From positions 1-12,666 of the forward strand of contig JBKQPR010000102.1 of NCBI GenBank assembly GCA_052144935.1: a DNA stretch of 12,666 bases. The letters are read 5' to 3'. Source of the DNA: JOPF133 sp052144935. Lineage in GTDB: Bacteria > Acidobacteriota > Terriglobia > Bryobacterales > Bryobacteraceae. The notes below the pieces were generated by a model. The model was not told the origin of the DNA. It did no database searches and was given only the letters and a program-made list of their open reading frames with translations. Below, one piece after another: positions 4,709-12,372 of the stretch; the stretch's first letter is position 1, and each line of letters starts with the position of its first letter. Made by a program: the position numbers and the translations under genes.

Positions 4709-6394
4709 ATGGAGCGTATCGGCAAGTACGAGTTGCAGGAGTTTCTCGGCGGAGGGATGTCCCACGTCTACCGGGCCCGCGACACCGTCATCGGGCGGAC
4801 CGTGGCGGTGAAGGTGCTGACCGAGGCTGGATGCGAGGACCCGGAGACCAAGGCCCGGTTTCTGGCGGAAGCGCAGATGGCGGGGAACATCTCGCACGAC
4901 CATGTCCTGCATATTTACGATTTCGGCGAGGACGAAAAGCACCGCCCATACCTGGTGATGGAGTTTCTGCGCGGCGAGGATTTGCGCCACGCCATCCAGA
5001 AGGGGCACACCGGCGATTTGAAGAGCCGGCTGCACATCGCACTGGATGTGGCGCGCGCGCTGGAGTATATCCACACGCAGAAGGTCATTCACCGCGACAT
5101 CAAGCCAGAGAACGTACACGTCAGCGACACGGGCGTGGTCAAGCTGATGGACTTCGGGATCGCCAAGGGGGAAGGCATGGCCCTGACGCGCGCGGGGTAC
5201 GTGCTGGGCACGCCGTATTACATGGCCCCGGAGCAGGTGATGGGCCAGAACATCACCGTGCAGGTGGATGTCTACGCGTTTGGGATGCTGCTATGCGAGA
5301 TCCTGACGGGTGCCCGGCCGATCGCCGGGGACACTATGGAGCGGATCTTTTACGCCATCCTCAACGAGCCGCTGAACCTGGAGCCGTTGCGCCAGGCGGG
5401 CGCCCCGGAATCGGTGTGCGCTTTGGTGGAGCGATGTACTGTCAAACGCCCGGAGGATCGTCCGCAAGGCATGTCCCCGGTGTGCGCCGAGTTGGATCGT
5501 ATCCTGGAGCAGTTGGACGCCCCCACCCTGCTGGTGCCCCCGGTACAGACCGGCCCGCCGCTCGAACCAATTGTGGAGCCACCCGCCGTACGGGCCACCC
5601 GCCGGCAGTGGCTGCTGCCGGCGGCGCTAGTGGTGGCGCTGGGGTTGGCCGGCGGGATCTTCATGGCGCTGCGGCCCGGCCCGCCGCCGCCGAACAAGCC
5701 CACTCTCCCCCAGCCCAAAGTCCCCGCGCCGGCCGTGATCGTGCCGCAGCCGCCGGAGGGCATGGTGGCGGTCCCCGCCGGCGCCTTCCTCTTTGGCGAG
5801 AACCGCGAGACCGTGACCCTGCCCGCGTTCTTCATCGACCGCACCGAGGTGACCAACGCGGCCTACCAGAAGTTCTGCGAGGCGACGAATCACCCATTGC
5901 CCCAGGATTTCCCGAAGGACCAGCCGAACCTGCCCGTCGTCAACGTCACGATTGTCGACGCGCAGGCGTTCGCGAAATATGCCGGCAAGCGCCTGCCTAC
6001 CGCGCGCGAATGGGAGAAGGCCGCGCGCGGCACGGACGGCCGCCTGTTCCCATGGGGCAACGAGAAGGAGGCCGCACGGGCCAACGTGGGGACCGGGCAG
6101 ATTCGGCCGGCCGAGGACTTCGCGAACGGCGCCAGCCAGTACGGGGCGTTGCAGATGGTGGGGAACGTATTTGAATTGGTGGACCAGTTGACCCCGCCCT
6201 CGCAGCGGGCGCTCGAATACTTTGCGTCACGGCTCAATCCGAAGCCCGGCCCGGACGACCCGTGGTATGAGATCCGTGGGGCCGCCTTTAACAGCAAACA
6301 ACTGGAGGACGGAGCGCTGTGGGACTCGACCGCGGTCCCGGCGCGTTGGAAGCAACCCAATATCGGCTTCCGCTGCGTGCGGGACGGGAATTAA
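4709..6394 (+). CDS. Transmembrane Ser/Thr protein kinase with C-terminal FGE-sulfatase-like domain
   Basis: The 561-residue product starts with a PknB-type kinase (about 7-267). It has a glycine loop LGGGMSHV (13-20), Lys35 in AVKVL, Glu54 of helix C, HRD 128-130, IKPEN 131-135, DFG 148-150 and APE 173-175, so catalytic residues are complete. The glycine loop is one residue short and lacks the last glycine of GxGxxG. A Pro-rich linker and one membrane helix (about 302-321) follow, then a sulfatase-modifying-factor-like domain (about 351-559: GMVAVPAGAFLFG, IDRTEVTNAAYQKFC, RLPTAREWEKAARG, MVGNVFELV, IGFRC). The paired cysteines of true formylglycine-generating enzymes are not seen, so this part is probably a ligand-binding or sensory module outside the membrane. 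ATG 4709 was chosen because family similarity begins there (IGKYEL). The target is unknown. Confidence 0.9.
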   Translation: MERIGKYELQEFLGGGMSHVYRARDTVIGRTVAVKVLTEAGCEDPETKARFLAEAQMAGNISHDHVLHIYDFGEDEKHRPYLVMEFLRGEDLRHAIQKGHTGDLKSRLHIALDVARALEYIHTQKVIHRDIKPENVHVSDTGVVKLMDFGIAKGEGMALTRAGYVLGTPYYMAPEQVMGQNITVQVDVYAFGMLLCEILTGARPIAGDTMERIFYAILNEPLNLEPLRQAGAPESVCALVERCTVKRPEDRPQGMSPVCAELDRILEQLDAPTLLVPPVQTGPPLEPIVEPPAVRATRRQWLLPAALVVALGLAGGIFMALRPGPPPPNKPTLPQPKVPAPAVIVPQPPEGMVAVPAGAFLFGENRETVTLPAFFIDRTEVTNAAYQKFCEATNHPLPQDFPKDQPNLPVVNVTIVDAQAFAKYAGKRLPTAREWEKAARGTDGRLFPWGNEKEAARANVGTGQIRPAEDFANGASQYGALQMVGNVFELVDQLTPPSQRALEYFASRLNPKPGPDDPWYEIRGAAFNSKQLEDGALWDSTAVPARWKQPNIGFRCVRDGN

Positions 6395-6415
6395 CCCCTC
6401 CTGTCCCATGCCGCG

Positions 6416-7027
6416 TCACCGGTGGAACGCAATCAGAGACTTGCTCCAGCCGCAAAAGCGCTCGCGAATCAGACGCGCTCCGGGGAATAGTCCCTTCAGT
6501 TCTCCTTCACTTAGTAACTTCACGTCATTCAGATAGTGCTCCAGATAGAATTGCCGCCGGTCCTTAGTGACTCTCACGACCAGGCTCCACACGGTGAACC
6601 TCGGAACGATGGCCCTCTGCCAGCGCTTCGGAAGCCAGTGAATCAGCGGCGTAAGTAAGTGCTGCTCCACGGGGAACCAGCGGTTGGGAGTCTGCACCCA
6701 ATACCCGCGGCCTACCCGCTTGACTTCCGTCGCGAACCGGCGCTGACTGTCCGCGCCGCCCACGTGCTCGATCACCGAGTTACTGAATACGATGTCGAAG
6801 GCGCGGTCGGCAAAAGGCAGGAGTCGGCCGTCTCCGGCCACCCAGACCGCCGATTCCCCAACTTCCTCCTTCGCCCGCGGCGTGTTCAGAAAGACCAGCT
6901 TCGGCTGCACGGGCAGGAAGCGCCAGCAATCCGGCGTGCCGCCGACATCCAACACGCGGGTCTCCGGGGTAAGCGCGAACTCGCGCGCGAAGCGGGCCAT
7001 GCGGCGGCGGCGAAAATACGCGGTCAA
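6416..7027 (-). CDS. Class I SAM-dependent methyltransferase
   Basis: The 203-residue product has a Rossmann methyltransferase core. Motif I is VLDVGGTPDCW (25-35), motif II is the acidic region around WVAGDGRLLPF (62-72), and FDIVFSNSVIEHVG (77-90) matches the Methyltransf_11-type stretch. The C-terminal part (from about 110) is basic and aromatic and may bind a substrate or membrane. The substrate cannot be told. The start is TTG at 7027, directly after the TGA of the DinB-like gene (TGATTG), with GGA 7 nt upstream. An ATG at 7000 has no ribosome binding site and would remove part of the N-terminal basic helix. It is the last gene of the rnb-dinB-like set and converges on the kinase with only 21 bases between, with no terminator visible. 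Confidence 0.85.
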   Translation of the reverse strand: MTAYFRRRRMARFAREFALTPETRVLDVGGTPDCWRFLPVQPKLVFLNTPRAKEEVGESAVWVAGDGRLLPFADRAFDIVFSNSVIEHVGGADSQRRFATEVKRVGRGYWVQTPNRWFPVEQHLLTPLIHWLPKRWQRAIVPRFTVWSLVVRVTKDRRQFYLEHYLNDVKLLSEGELKGLFPGARLIRERFCGWSKSLIAFHR

Positions 7028-7483
7028 TCAGAATTCCTGCACCGGCGGCGACTGGTCCGCCCCCACGCGCCCCACTTCGATATCGGCCCGGAAGTAGTTC
7101 TCGCCGCGAATCGGGCATCCCGCCAGGCGCCGGAGCATGGCGATCTGGCCGGTGTGGGTGAGCGCGTCGGCAATCGGTCCCTGAAACATCCTCACCTCGC
7201 TGACGCCCAGCGGCGCGCCCGACCCGAGCCGCTGGTCGAGGGCCTCCAGCGCGGCGAAGAAGCGCGCCACTTCCCGGTCCCATGGGAGCGGCGCGGCTTC
7301 GTGCCACACGTGCTTCCCATCGGCCATGCCGAGCGCCCAATCGAAGAGGTCGCCCATGTGGGCCAGGATGTCGATGGGCTTACGCCCGGCGTCCGCAAAC
7401 TGGGCGAATTCCGGAGGCGCGCCGCGCACCGCCTTCGCGGCGCGGTAAGCCAAAGTAGCCACGGTGTGGCGCAGTAGCGTCAT
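7028..7483 (-). CDS. DinB-like (four-helix bundle) protein
   Basis: The 151-residue product is of DinB/YfiT size and all-helical in appearance. Conserved features are ILAHMGDLFDWALG (39-52, His42) and a late HTGQIAMLRRLAG helix (110-122, His110), matching the spaced metal-binding histidines of the family. Members include thiol transferases and damage-induced proteins, so no specific reaction is assigned. The ATG at 7483 overlaps the stop of the RNB ribonuclease gene as ATGA and has GGGAGGG 6-9 nt upstream, which settles the start even though the frame is open further 5'. It abuts the methyltransferase downstream. The coupling suggests coordinated expression; a functional link with RNA decay is only inference. 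Confidence 0.8.
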   Translation of the reverse strand: MTLLRHTVATLAYRAAKAVRGAPPEFAQFADAGRKPIDILAHMGDLFDWALGMADGKHVWHEAAPLPWDREVARFFAALEALDQRLGSGAPLGVSEVRMFQGPIADALTHTGQIAMLRRLAGCPIRGENYFRADIEVGRVGADQSPPVQEF

Positions 7484-8946
7484 GAAACCCTCCCAAAATC
7501 GATAAAGCCGCGCACGGGATCGGTGGCCAGCAGTTTCACGCGCAGGCGGTCGCCCACGTCGACCCCCTGTTCGCCGCGCATCAGCCGGCCGTCCACTGGC
7601 GGATCGAGCGACCGCACGAACACGCCCTTGGGCGTCACTCCGGTCACCATGGCCTGGAACGTCTGGCCTACGCGGCTGGCCAACGCCACCGCGGCCATGC
7701 GCTTGTTCATGTCGCGCTGCACCTTGCGGGCGGCATCTTCCTTGAGCGTGCAATTGCGCGCGATGCCGTCCAGTTCGTCGTCGCTGTAAGGCGGATGGCT
7801 GCCCAGCGCCTTCAGCAGACGTTGCGTCACCAGGTCGGCGAAACGCCGGTTGGGCGCGGTGGAATGGGTGTAGTCCTGGGCCGCCAGGGCGAAGTGGCCC
7901 AGGCCCGTTTCACCCGGCCGCATGACCGCGTATTCGCCCGGTCCCATCAGCTTGAGCACGGCCAGCGAGACGTCCGCGAAATGCAGCGGGTCGGCCTGCT
8001 TGCGGCGCATCAGGAGGGCGTTGAGCGCGGCGGCATCCGGTTCGGGCGGCAGCTTATCGCCGTGGCTTTCGGCCAGCTCCACGAGGCGCGGCCAGCGCTC
8101 GGGGTCTTTCACCACGCGCCGGATGGAAGAGACGCCGGCCGCGCGCAGGGTGCGCGCCATCACCTCATTGGCGGCAATCATGAAATCCTCGATCAACTGC
8201 GCGGCACGATTGTGCGTACTGGCCACCACGTCGCGCACCTGCCCGTTCACGACCACCGCCTGGGCCTCCACGCGGTCGAAGGTGAGCGCGCCCAGCTTGT
8301 GGCGCGCCTCGCGCAACGCCTGGGCGGCCTCATCCTGGAGCTTGAGCTGCGCCGCCAACTCGGCGGAGGCGGCCACTTTCGGGGGAGCGCTCCCGTGTCC
8401 TTCCAGCCACGGCCCCACGCCGTTGTAGGTCAGTTGCGCATGATTGCGCACGCGCGCCGGATAGATGCTGCCGGCGCTCACCGAGCCATCCACGGAGCCA
8501 TCCACAGAGCCATCCACAGCCACGGTCATTTCGATGACGATAGCCGCGCGGTCGCCGCTCTCGGAAAGCGAAGTGAGGTCCGTCGAGAGGCGCTCGGGCA
8601 GCATCGGAAAGGTGCACACGCCGGCATACACGGTGGTGGTTTCGCGGCAGGCGTGGGCATCGATGGGCGTGGCTTTGGCGACCGCGGAATCCACATCGGC
8701 AATGCCCACCAGCACACGGATGCCGGCGGGCACGCGCTCGGCCCACTCGATCTGGTCGAGGTCGCGCGAGTCGTCGTTGTCGATGGACGACCATAACAGC
8801 GCGGTGAGGTCGCGCAGCCCGGCGGCCGGGGAGGCGTGGATGGTCTCGAGCTGCCGCGCCACCTCGGGCGGAAAATCGGGCGAGAAGCCCCGCTCGATCA
8901 TCTCCTGCCGGGCGATGGCGGCCAGGTCAACGTTGACGTGGTTCAC
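7480..8946 (-). CDS. RNB-domain (RNase II/R family) 3'-5' exoribonuclease
   Basis: From GTG 8946 the product has 488 residues, short for RNase II/R. It lacks obvious N-terminal cold-shock domains. The RNB domain covers about 50-385: the metal-binding motif SIDNDDSRDLDQ (54-65), then GIADVDSAV, YAGVCTFPMLPERLST (107-122), HNRAAQLIEDFMIAAN (245-260), and YTHSTAPNRRFADLVTQRLL (359-378), the conserved RNA-binding and catalytic end. A C-terminal S1-like domain (about 426-486, VTGVTPKGVFV) follows. In RNase II terms Asp201, Asp207 and Asp209 are kept (56, 62, 64), while Asp210 is Gln65, a variant also known in some other RNB lineages. The frame is open further upstream, but that part comes from the hairpin repeat and is not real protein. 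No ribosome binding site precedes the GTG, so the start is less certain. A DGSV tandem repeat lies at 145-156. Confidence 0.87.
   Translation of the reverse strand: MNHVNVDLAAIARQEMIERGFSPDFPPEVARQLETIHASPAAGLRDLTALLWSSIDNDDSRDLDQIEWAERVPAGIRVLVGIADVDSAVAKATPIDAHACRETTTVYAGVCTFPMLPERLSTDLTSLSESGDRAAIVIEMTVAVDGSVDGSVDGSVSAGSIYPARVRNHAQLTYNGVGPWLEGHGSAPPKVAASAELAAQLKLQDEAAQALREARHKLGALTFDRVEAQAVVVNGQVRDVVASTHNRAAQLIEDFMIAANEVMARTLRAAGVSSIRRVVKDPERWPRLVELAESHGDKLPPEPDAAALNALLMRRKQADPLHFADVSLAVLKLMGPGEYAVMRPGETGLGHFALAAQDYTHSTAPNRRFADLVTQRLLKALGSHPPYSDDELDGIARNCTLKEDAARKVQRDMNKRMAAVALASRVGQTFQAMVTGVTPKGVFVRSLDPPVDGRLMRGEQGVDVGDRLRVKLLATDPVRGFIDFGRVS
8483..8518. repeat. Three tandem 12-bp units inside the RNB ribonuclease gene
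   Basis: The plus-strand unit gagccatccacR occurs three times head to tail (8483-8494, 8495-8506, 8507-8518), the last two identical. It encodes repeated VDGS/DGSV at about residues 144-156, in a loop. Because the unit is a multiple of three, copy-number change would keep the frame. Confidence 0.8.
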
Positions 8947-8967
8947 GAATCTGAGGGTAGCACGAGC

Positions 8968-9090
8968 GGCCCTGTATTCACCGCGGAGACGCGGAGAACG
9001 CGGAGGAAGCGCGGAGAAAACCCTCTTTTTCTCTGGCTCCTCTCTGCGCTTTCTCCGTTGTCTCTGCGTCTCCGCGGTGAATACAGGGCC
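8968..9090. repeat. 123-bp near-perfect inverted repeat (MITE-like) between rnb and zwf
   Basis: The left end (ggccctgtattcaccgcgg...) and right end (...ccgcggtgaatacagggcc) are complementary over 30 positions (8968-8997 with 9061-9090). After a 3 x 3 internal loop, a further 17 pairs form (9001-9017 with 9041-9057), leaving a 23-nt loop that holds a T5 run. Only three of 47 pairs are not Watson-Crick, and all three are G.U in plus-strand RNA. Both arms translate to the AETQRRRE-like string typical of a repeat common in several phyla; that family link is from memory. The element ends 21 nt from the rnb start and 31 nt from the zwf start. Confidence 0.85.
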
Positions 9091-9121
9091 CGCCCCATGA
9101 GGCCGTGCTATTTTGGACTCG

Positions 9122-10645
9122 ATGCCCATCGAGAACCCATTTGAGGATCGGCTCCGCTTCGAACGCCGCGTGCCGGAATGCGCCATTGCCATTTTCGGGG
9201 CCAACGGCGATCTCACTAAGCGCAAGCTCATGCCGGCGCTCTATCGCCTGGCCTATGACCGGCGCCTCTCCGCGGGCTTCGCTGTGGCCGGTGTTTCGCG
9301 GACCCCGCTCACCGACGATCAGTTCCGCGAAAAAATGAAGGAGGCGGTCCAACAATTCTCCGAAGACACCCATTTCGATGAGGACGTATGGCGGGCTTTT
9401 GCCGCCGGCCTCTTCTACGTTGCCGGCGACATCTCCGATTCCGGCTTCTACCAACGGCTCGCCGGGCGCCTGGCGGAAATCGAAAGCGCGCGCCACACCG
9501 GCGGCAACGTGCTTTTCTATCTGTCCACACAGCCCAGCCAATACGCGCCGGCAGCGCTCGGCTTGGGCGCGGCGGGACTCGGCAAGGGCAACGGGTGGCG
9601 CCGCCTGATCGTGGAGAAACCTTTCGGCCACGACCTGGAGAGCGCGCGCGAATTGAGCGACCGCCTGCACGAGGTGTTCGCCGAATCGGACGTCTACCGC
9701 ATCGACCATTACTTGGGCAAGGAGACCGTCCAGAACATTTTGGCCTTCCGCTTCGGCAACGGCATCTTCGAGCCGCTGTGGAATCGCCGCTATGTAAACC
9801 ACGTCCAGATCACCGCCGCCGAATCGATCGGCGTGGAGGGCCGCGGCGCGTATTACCAGGAGGCCGGCGCGCTGGCCGACATGATCCAGAACCATCTGCT
9901 GCAGGTGATGGCCACCATCGCCATGGAGCCCAGCGCCAGCTTCCGCGCCAACTCGGTGCGCGATGAGCGGTCCAAGTTGCTGCGCTCCATCCGCCACATG
10001 ACGGCGGACGAGATCCGCCAGGACACCGTGCCCGGACAGTACGGCCCGGCGCGCATCGGCGGGCAGGACTTGCCGGGCTTCCGGCAGGAGACCGGCGTGG
10101 ACCCCGAATCGCAGACCGACACCTACGCGGCGGCCACTTTTTTCGTCGAGAACTGGCGCTGGGCGGGCGTGCCGTTTTATGTGCGCACCGGCAAGCGGCT
10201 GCCCAAGCGCGTCACCGAAATCGCTATCGAGTTCAACCGCGCGCCGCTGGCCATCTTCGAGGATCAGGACGGCGCTGCTAATGTGCCCAATCTACTGATT
10301 GTGCGCATCCAGCCCGAGGAGGGCATCTCCCTCAAGTTCCTTTCCAAGCGGCCCGGCGCGGGGATGAATCTGCGGCCGGTGTCGATGGATTTCAATTACG
10401 GTTCGAGCTTCGGCGAACGATCACCTTCGGCCTACGAAACCCTGCTGCTGGACGCCATCATCGGCGACGCCACGCTGTATACGCGCCAGGACATGGTGGA
10501 GGCCAGTTGGTCGGTGGTGGAACCGATTCAGAACGTCTGGCGGCAGACTAAGTTCGAGTTTCCGAACTACGCCGCGGGCACTTGGGGACCGGCGGCGGCC
10601 GACGAGATGCTGGCGCGCCGCGGCCACGTGTGGAGGAAACCGTAA
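9122..10645 (+). CDS. zwf: Glucose-6-phosphate 1-dehydrogenase
   Basis: The 507-residue enzyme has normal family length. It oxidises glucose 6-phosphate to 6-phosphogluconolactone with NADP+ (or NAD+) in the cytoplasm. The nucleotide-binding FGANGDL (25-31) stands for the usual GASGDL. EKPFGHD (165-171), the active-site RIDHYLGKE (193-201) and the catalytic His258 in MIQNHLLQ are all present, followed by FYVRTGKRL (352-360). ATG 9122 was chosen; a TTG three codons upstream is possible. No strong ribosome binding site is seen. A weak extended -10-like TGCTATTTT (9106-9114) would give an almost leaderless message; otherwise the long hairpin would lie in the 5' leader. The stop overlaps the opcA start by one base (TAATG). 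Confidence 0.95.
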   Translation: MPIENPFEDRLRFERRVPECAIAIFGANGDLTKRKLMPALYRLAYDRRLSAGFAVAGVSRTPLTDDQFREKMKEAVQQFSEDTHFDEDVWRAFAAGLFYVAGDISDSGFYQRLAGRLAEIESARHTGGNVLFYLSTQPSQYAPAALGLGAAGLGKGNGWRRLIVEKPFGHDLESARELSDRLHEVFAESDVYRIDHYLGKETVQNILAFRFGNGIFEPLWNRRYVNHVQITAAESIGVEGRGAYYQEAGALADMIQNHLLQVMATIAMEPSASFRANSVRDERSKLLRSIRHMTADEIRQDTVPGQYGPARIGGQDLPGFRQETGVDPESQTDTYAAATFFVENWRWAGVPFYVRTGKRLPKRVTEIAIEFNRAPLAIFEDQDGAANVPNLLIVRIQPEEGISLKFLSKRPGAGMNLRPVSMDFNYGSSFGERSPSAYETLLLDAIIGDATLYTRQDMVEASWSVVEPIQNVWRQTKFEFPNYAAGTWGPAAADEMLARRGHVWRKP

Positions 10646-11643
10646 TGGGCGCGGTATTGGCTCCCGATCGGATTTTGAAGGAACTTTCGGACCTGTGGGT
10701 TTCGCTGGGCAAACAGGGCGATGCCGAACACGGCGCGGGGGTGCTGCGGGCCTGCTCCATGACCCTGGTAGTGCTGGCCGAGGAATCCGACGATGTCTCG
10801 GCGCTGGGCGAAACTCTGGCCGCGCTGATGCCGGAGCACCCCGCCCGCACGATCGTGGTGCGGCTGCGCGGAGGCGGCGAAAGGGTCCTGGCGGACCGCG
10901 TCTATGCGCAGTGCTGGATGCCCTTCGGACAGCGCCGCCAGATCTGCTGCGAGCAGGTGGAGATCACGGCCAGCGATTGCGCCTTGGGCGACCTGCCTCC
11001 GGTGGTGCTGCCGCTGGCGGTCCCCGATCTGCCGCTGATCGTGTGGTGCCGCAGTCACAGGCTGCTGGCCATGCCGGAGTTCCACGGCATCGCCGCCATG
11101 GCCAACAAAGTCGTAATGGACAGCGCCGGCATGACGGATGGCCGCGCGGGATTGCGCGCGCTGGCGGCTTGGGCAGATAAAAGCGTGCTGCTGGGTGACC
11201 TGGCGTGGACGCGCCTCACACGCTGGCGCGAGATGCTCTCCCAGGTGTTCGAGAACCGCGCGTATCTGGACCAATTGCCGGCCGTCACGGACGTGCATGT
11301 GAGTTTTGGCGCAGATCTGGAAACCACCGCCTGGTATATGGCCGGGTGGCTGAAGAATGCGCTGGCCCAAGCCGGCGTGCATCCTCAGGTGGCCGTGGAG
11401 GGGACCGCGGGAAGCCCTGAGCCGTTGCGCGTCAAGCTGAGCGGTCCGGCCCTTGGCTTGGAAATGACACGCGAAGCCAACCGCCTGGTGGTGACGGTGA
11501 ACGGCCTTTCCAATTGCACCAGCCTTTCCGAACCCAACGACTATCTGCTGATGCGAGAGGAGCTCGGCATTGTGCGGCGCGACGAGGTTTTCGAAGCGGC
11601 CCTGGCGCAAGCGGCCCGTCTCGCGTATCCTACGGACAAATGA
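10645..11643 (+). CDS. opcA: Glucose-6-phosphate dehydrogenase assembly protein OpcA
   Basis: The 332-residue product matches OpcA, the redox-responsive assembly or activation factor of glucose-6-phosphate dehydrogenase known from cyanobacteria and actinobacteria. Visible family features are HPARTIVV (65-72), an adjacent cysteine pair (101-102) before EQV, VPDLPLIVWCR (126-136), and the hallmark DLAWTRLTRWREML (185-198). The start at 10645 has GGAGG 8-9 nt upstream inside the end of zwf and overlaps its stop, so translation is coupled to its partner enzyme. The stop overlaps the pgl start as ATGA. Cysteines at 90, 101, 102, 112 and 135 could take part in redox control, as suggested for cyanobacterial OpcA, but this is inference. 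Confidence 0.9.
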   Translation: MGAVLAPDRILKELSDLWVSLGKQGDAEHGAGVLRACSMTLVVLAEESDDVSALGETLAALMPEHPARTIVVRLRGGGERVLADRVYAQCWMPFGQRRQICCEQVEITASDCALGDLPPVVLPLAVPDLPLIVWCRSHRLLAMPEFHGIAAMANKVVMDSAGMTDGRAGLRALAAWADKSVLLGDLAWTRLTRWREMLSQVFENRAYLDQLPAVTDVHVSFGADLETTAWYMAGWLKNALAQAGVHPQVAVEGTAGSPEPLRVKLSGPALGLEMTREANRLVVTVNGLSNCTSLSEPNDYLLMREELGIVRRDEVFEAALAQAARLAYPTDK

Positions 11644-12365
11644 GCGTCCACTGGTTTACCTCGCCGGATGCGGCCGGGGCCGCCGAAGCCTGCGCGCATC
11701 ACGTGATCACCGTTCTGGAAGAGGTGCTCTCCGGCCAGGAGTATGCGACCTTCGCGGTGTCGGGCGGGTCCACGCCCAGGCTGCTGTTTCAGAAACTGGC
11801 GGTTTCGAAGTTTCGCTGGGACCGCGTGCACCTGTTCTGGGTGGATGAGCGCTCGGTGCCGCCCACCGACCCGGCCAGCAATTACAAGCTCACCGACGAC
11901 TATCTGATCCATCCGGCGCACATTCCGCAGCGGCTGATCCACCGGATTGCCGGCGAGATGGCGCCGAAGACGGCCGCCCGCCGCTATGCCGACGAGATTC
12001 GCGAGTTCTTCGGTCTGGAGGAGGGCGAGTTTCCGCACTTCGACCTGGTGCATCGCGGGATGGGGCCGGACGCGCACACCGCCAGCCTGTTTCCCGGCGA
12101 ACCGCTGATTGACGACCGCGAGAACATCACCGCCGCGGTGTTTGCGCAGAAGTTCAACCAGTGGCGCGTCACGCTGCTGCCCGGTCCGCTGCTGGCGGCC
12201 AAGCATACGGTCTTCCTGGTGGCCGGCGAGGATAAGGCCGAGGCCGTGCGCGCGGTGTTCAAAGAACCTTACGACCCCAAGAAATACCCGGCCCAGATCG
12301 CCTCCCACCACGGCCGCGGCGTGAGTTGGTTTTTGGATGAGAAAGCCGCCGCGCTGATGGATTAG
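11640..12365 (+). CDS. pgl: 6-phosphogluconolactonase
   Basis: The 241-residue protein has the normal length of the DevB/Pgl family in the NagB-like fold and hydrolyses 6-phosphogluconolactone in the cytoplasm. Motifs: SGGSTP (41-46), HLFWVDERSVPPTDPASNY (64-82), GMGPDAHTASLFPG (140-153), and VSWFLD near the end (228-233). The usual GMGPDGHTAS has Ala at 145 instead of Gly, next to the catalytic His146, which is kept. The ATG overlaps the opcA stop (ATGA), so all three genes are probably one transcript with coupled translation. 6-phosphogluconate dehydrogenase is not in the window. Confidence 0.93.
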   Translation: MSVHWFTSPDAAGAAEACAHHVITVLEEVLSGQEYATFAVSGGSTPRLLFQKLAVSKFRWDRVHLFWVDERSVPPTDPASNYKLTDDYLIHPAHIPQRLIHRIAGEMAPKTAARRYADEIREFFGLEEGEFPHFDLVHRGMGPDAHTASLFPGEPLIDDRENITAAVFAQKFNQWRVTLLPGPLLAAKHTVFLVAGEDKAEAVRAVFKEPYDPKKYPAQIASHHGRGVSWFLDEKAAALMD

Positions 12366-12372
12366 GGGGGCC

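Noticed and set aside
4831..6174. About 447-codon plus-strand frame within the kinase gene
   Set aside because: The kinase frame shows all catalytic motifs; the other frame is Arg/Gly/Ala-rich without motifs or a ribosome binding site.
6395..6415. Terminator between the convergent kinase and methyltransferase genes
   Set aside because: The 21-base gap holds no stem or T-run.
7795..8796. Plus-strand frame opposite the RNB ribonuclease gene
   Set aside because: His/Gly/Arg-rich shadow; the minus strand encodes a convincing RNB domain.
8968..9090. Rho-independent terminator for a gene on either side
   Set aside because: Both flanking genes diverge from it, and its T5 run is in the loop, not after the stem.
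8947..9231. N-terminal extension of the RNB ribonuclease through the inverted repeat
   Set aside because: The extension reads through the hairpin (AETQRQRR-type translation) and into zwf on the opposite strand; family similarity begins near the GTG at 8946.
8978..9997. About 339-codon minus-strand frame opposite zwf
   Set aside because: It begins in or runs into the hairpin repeat and mirrors codon periodicity of zwf; no recognisable domain.
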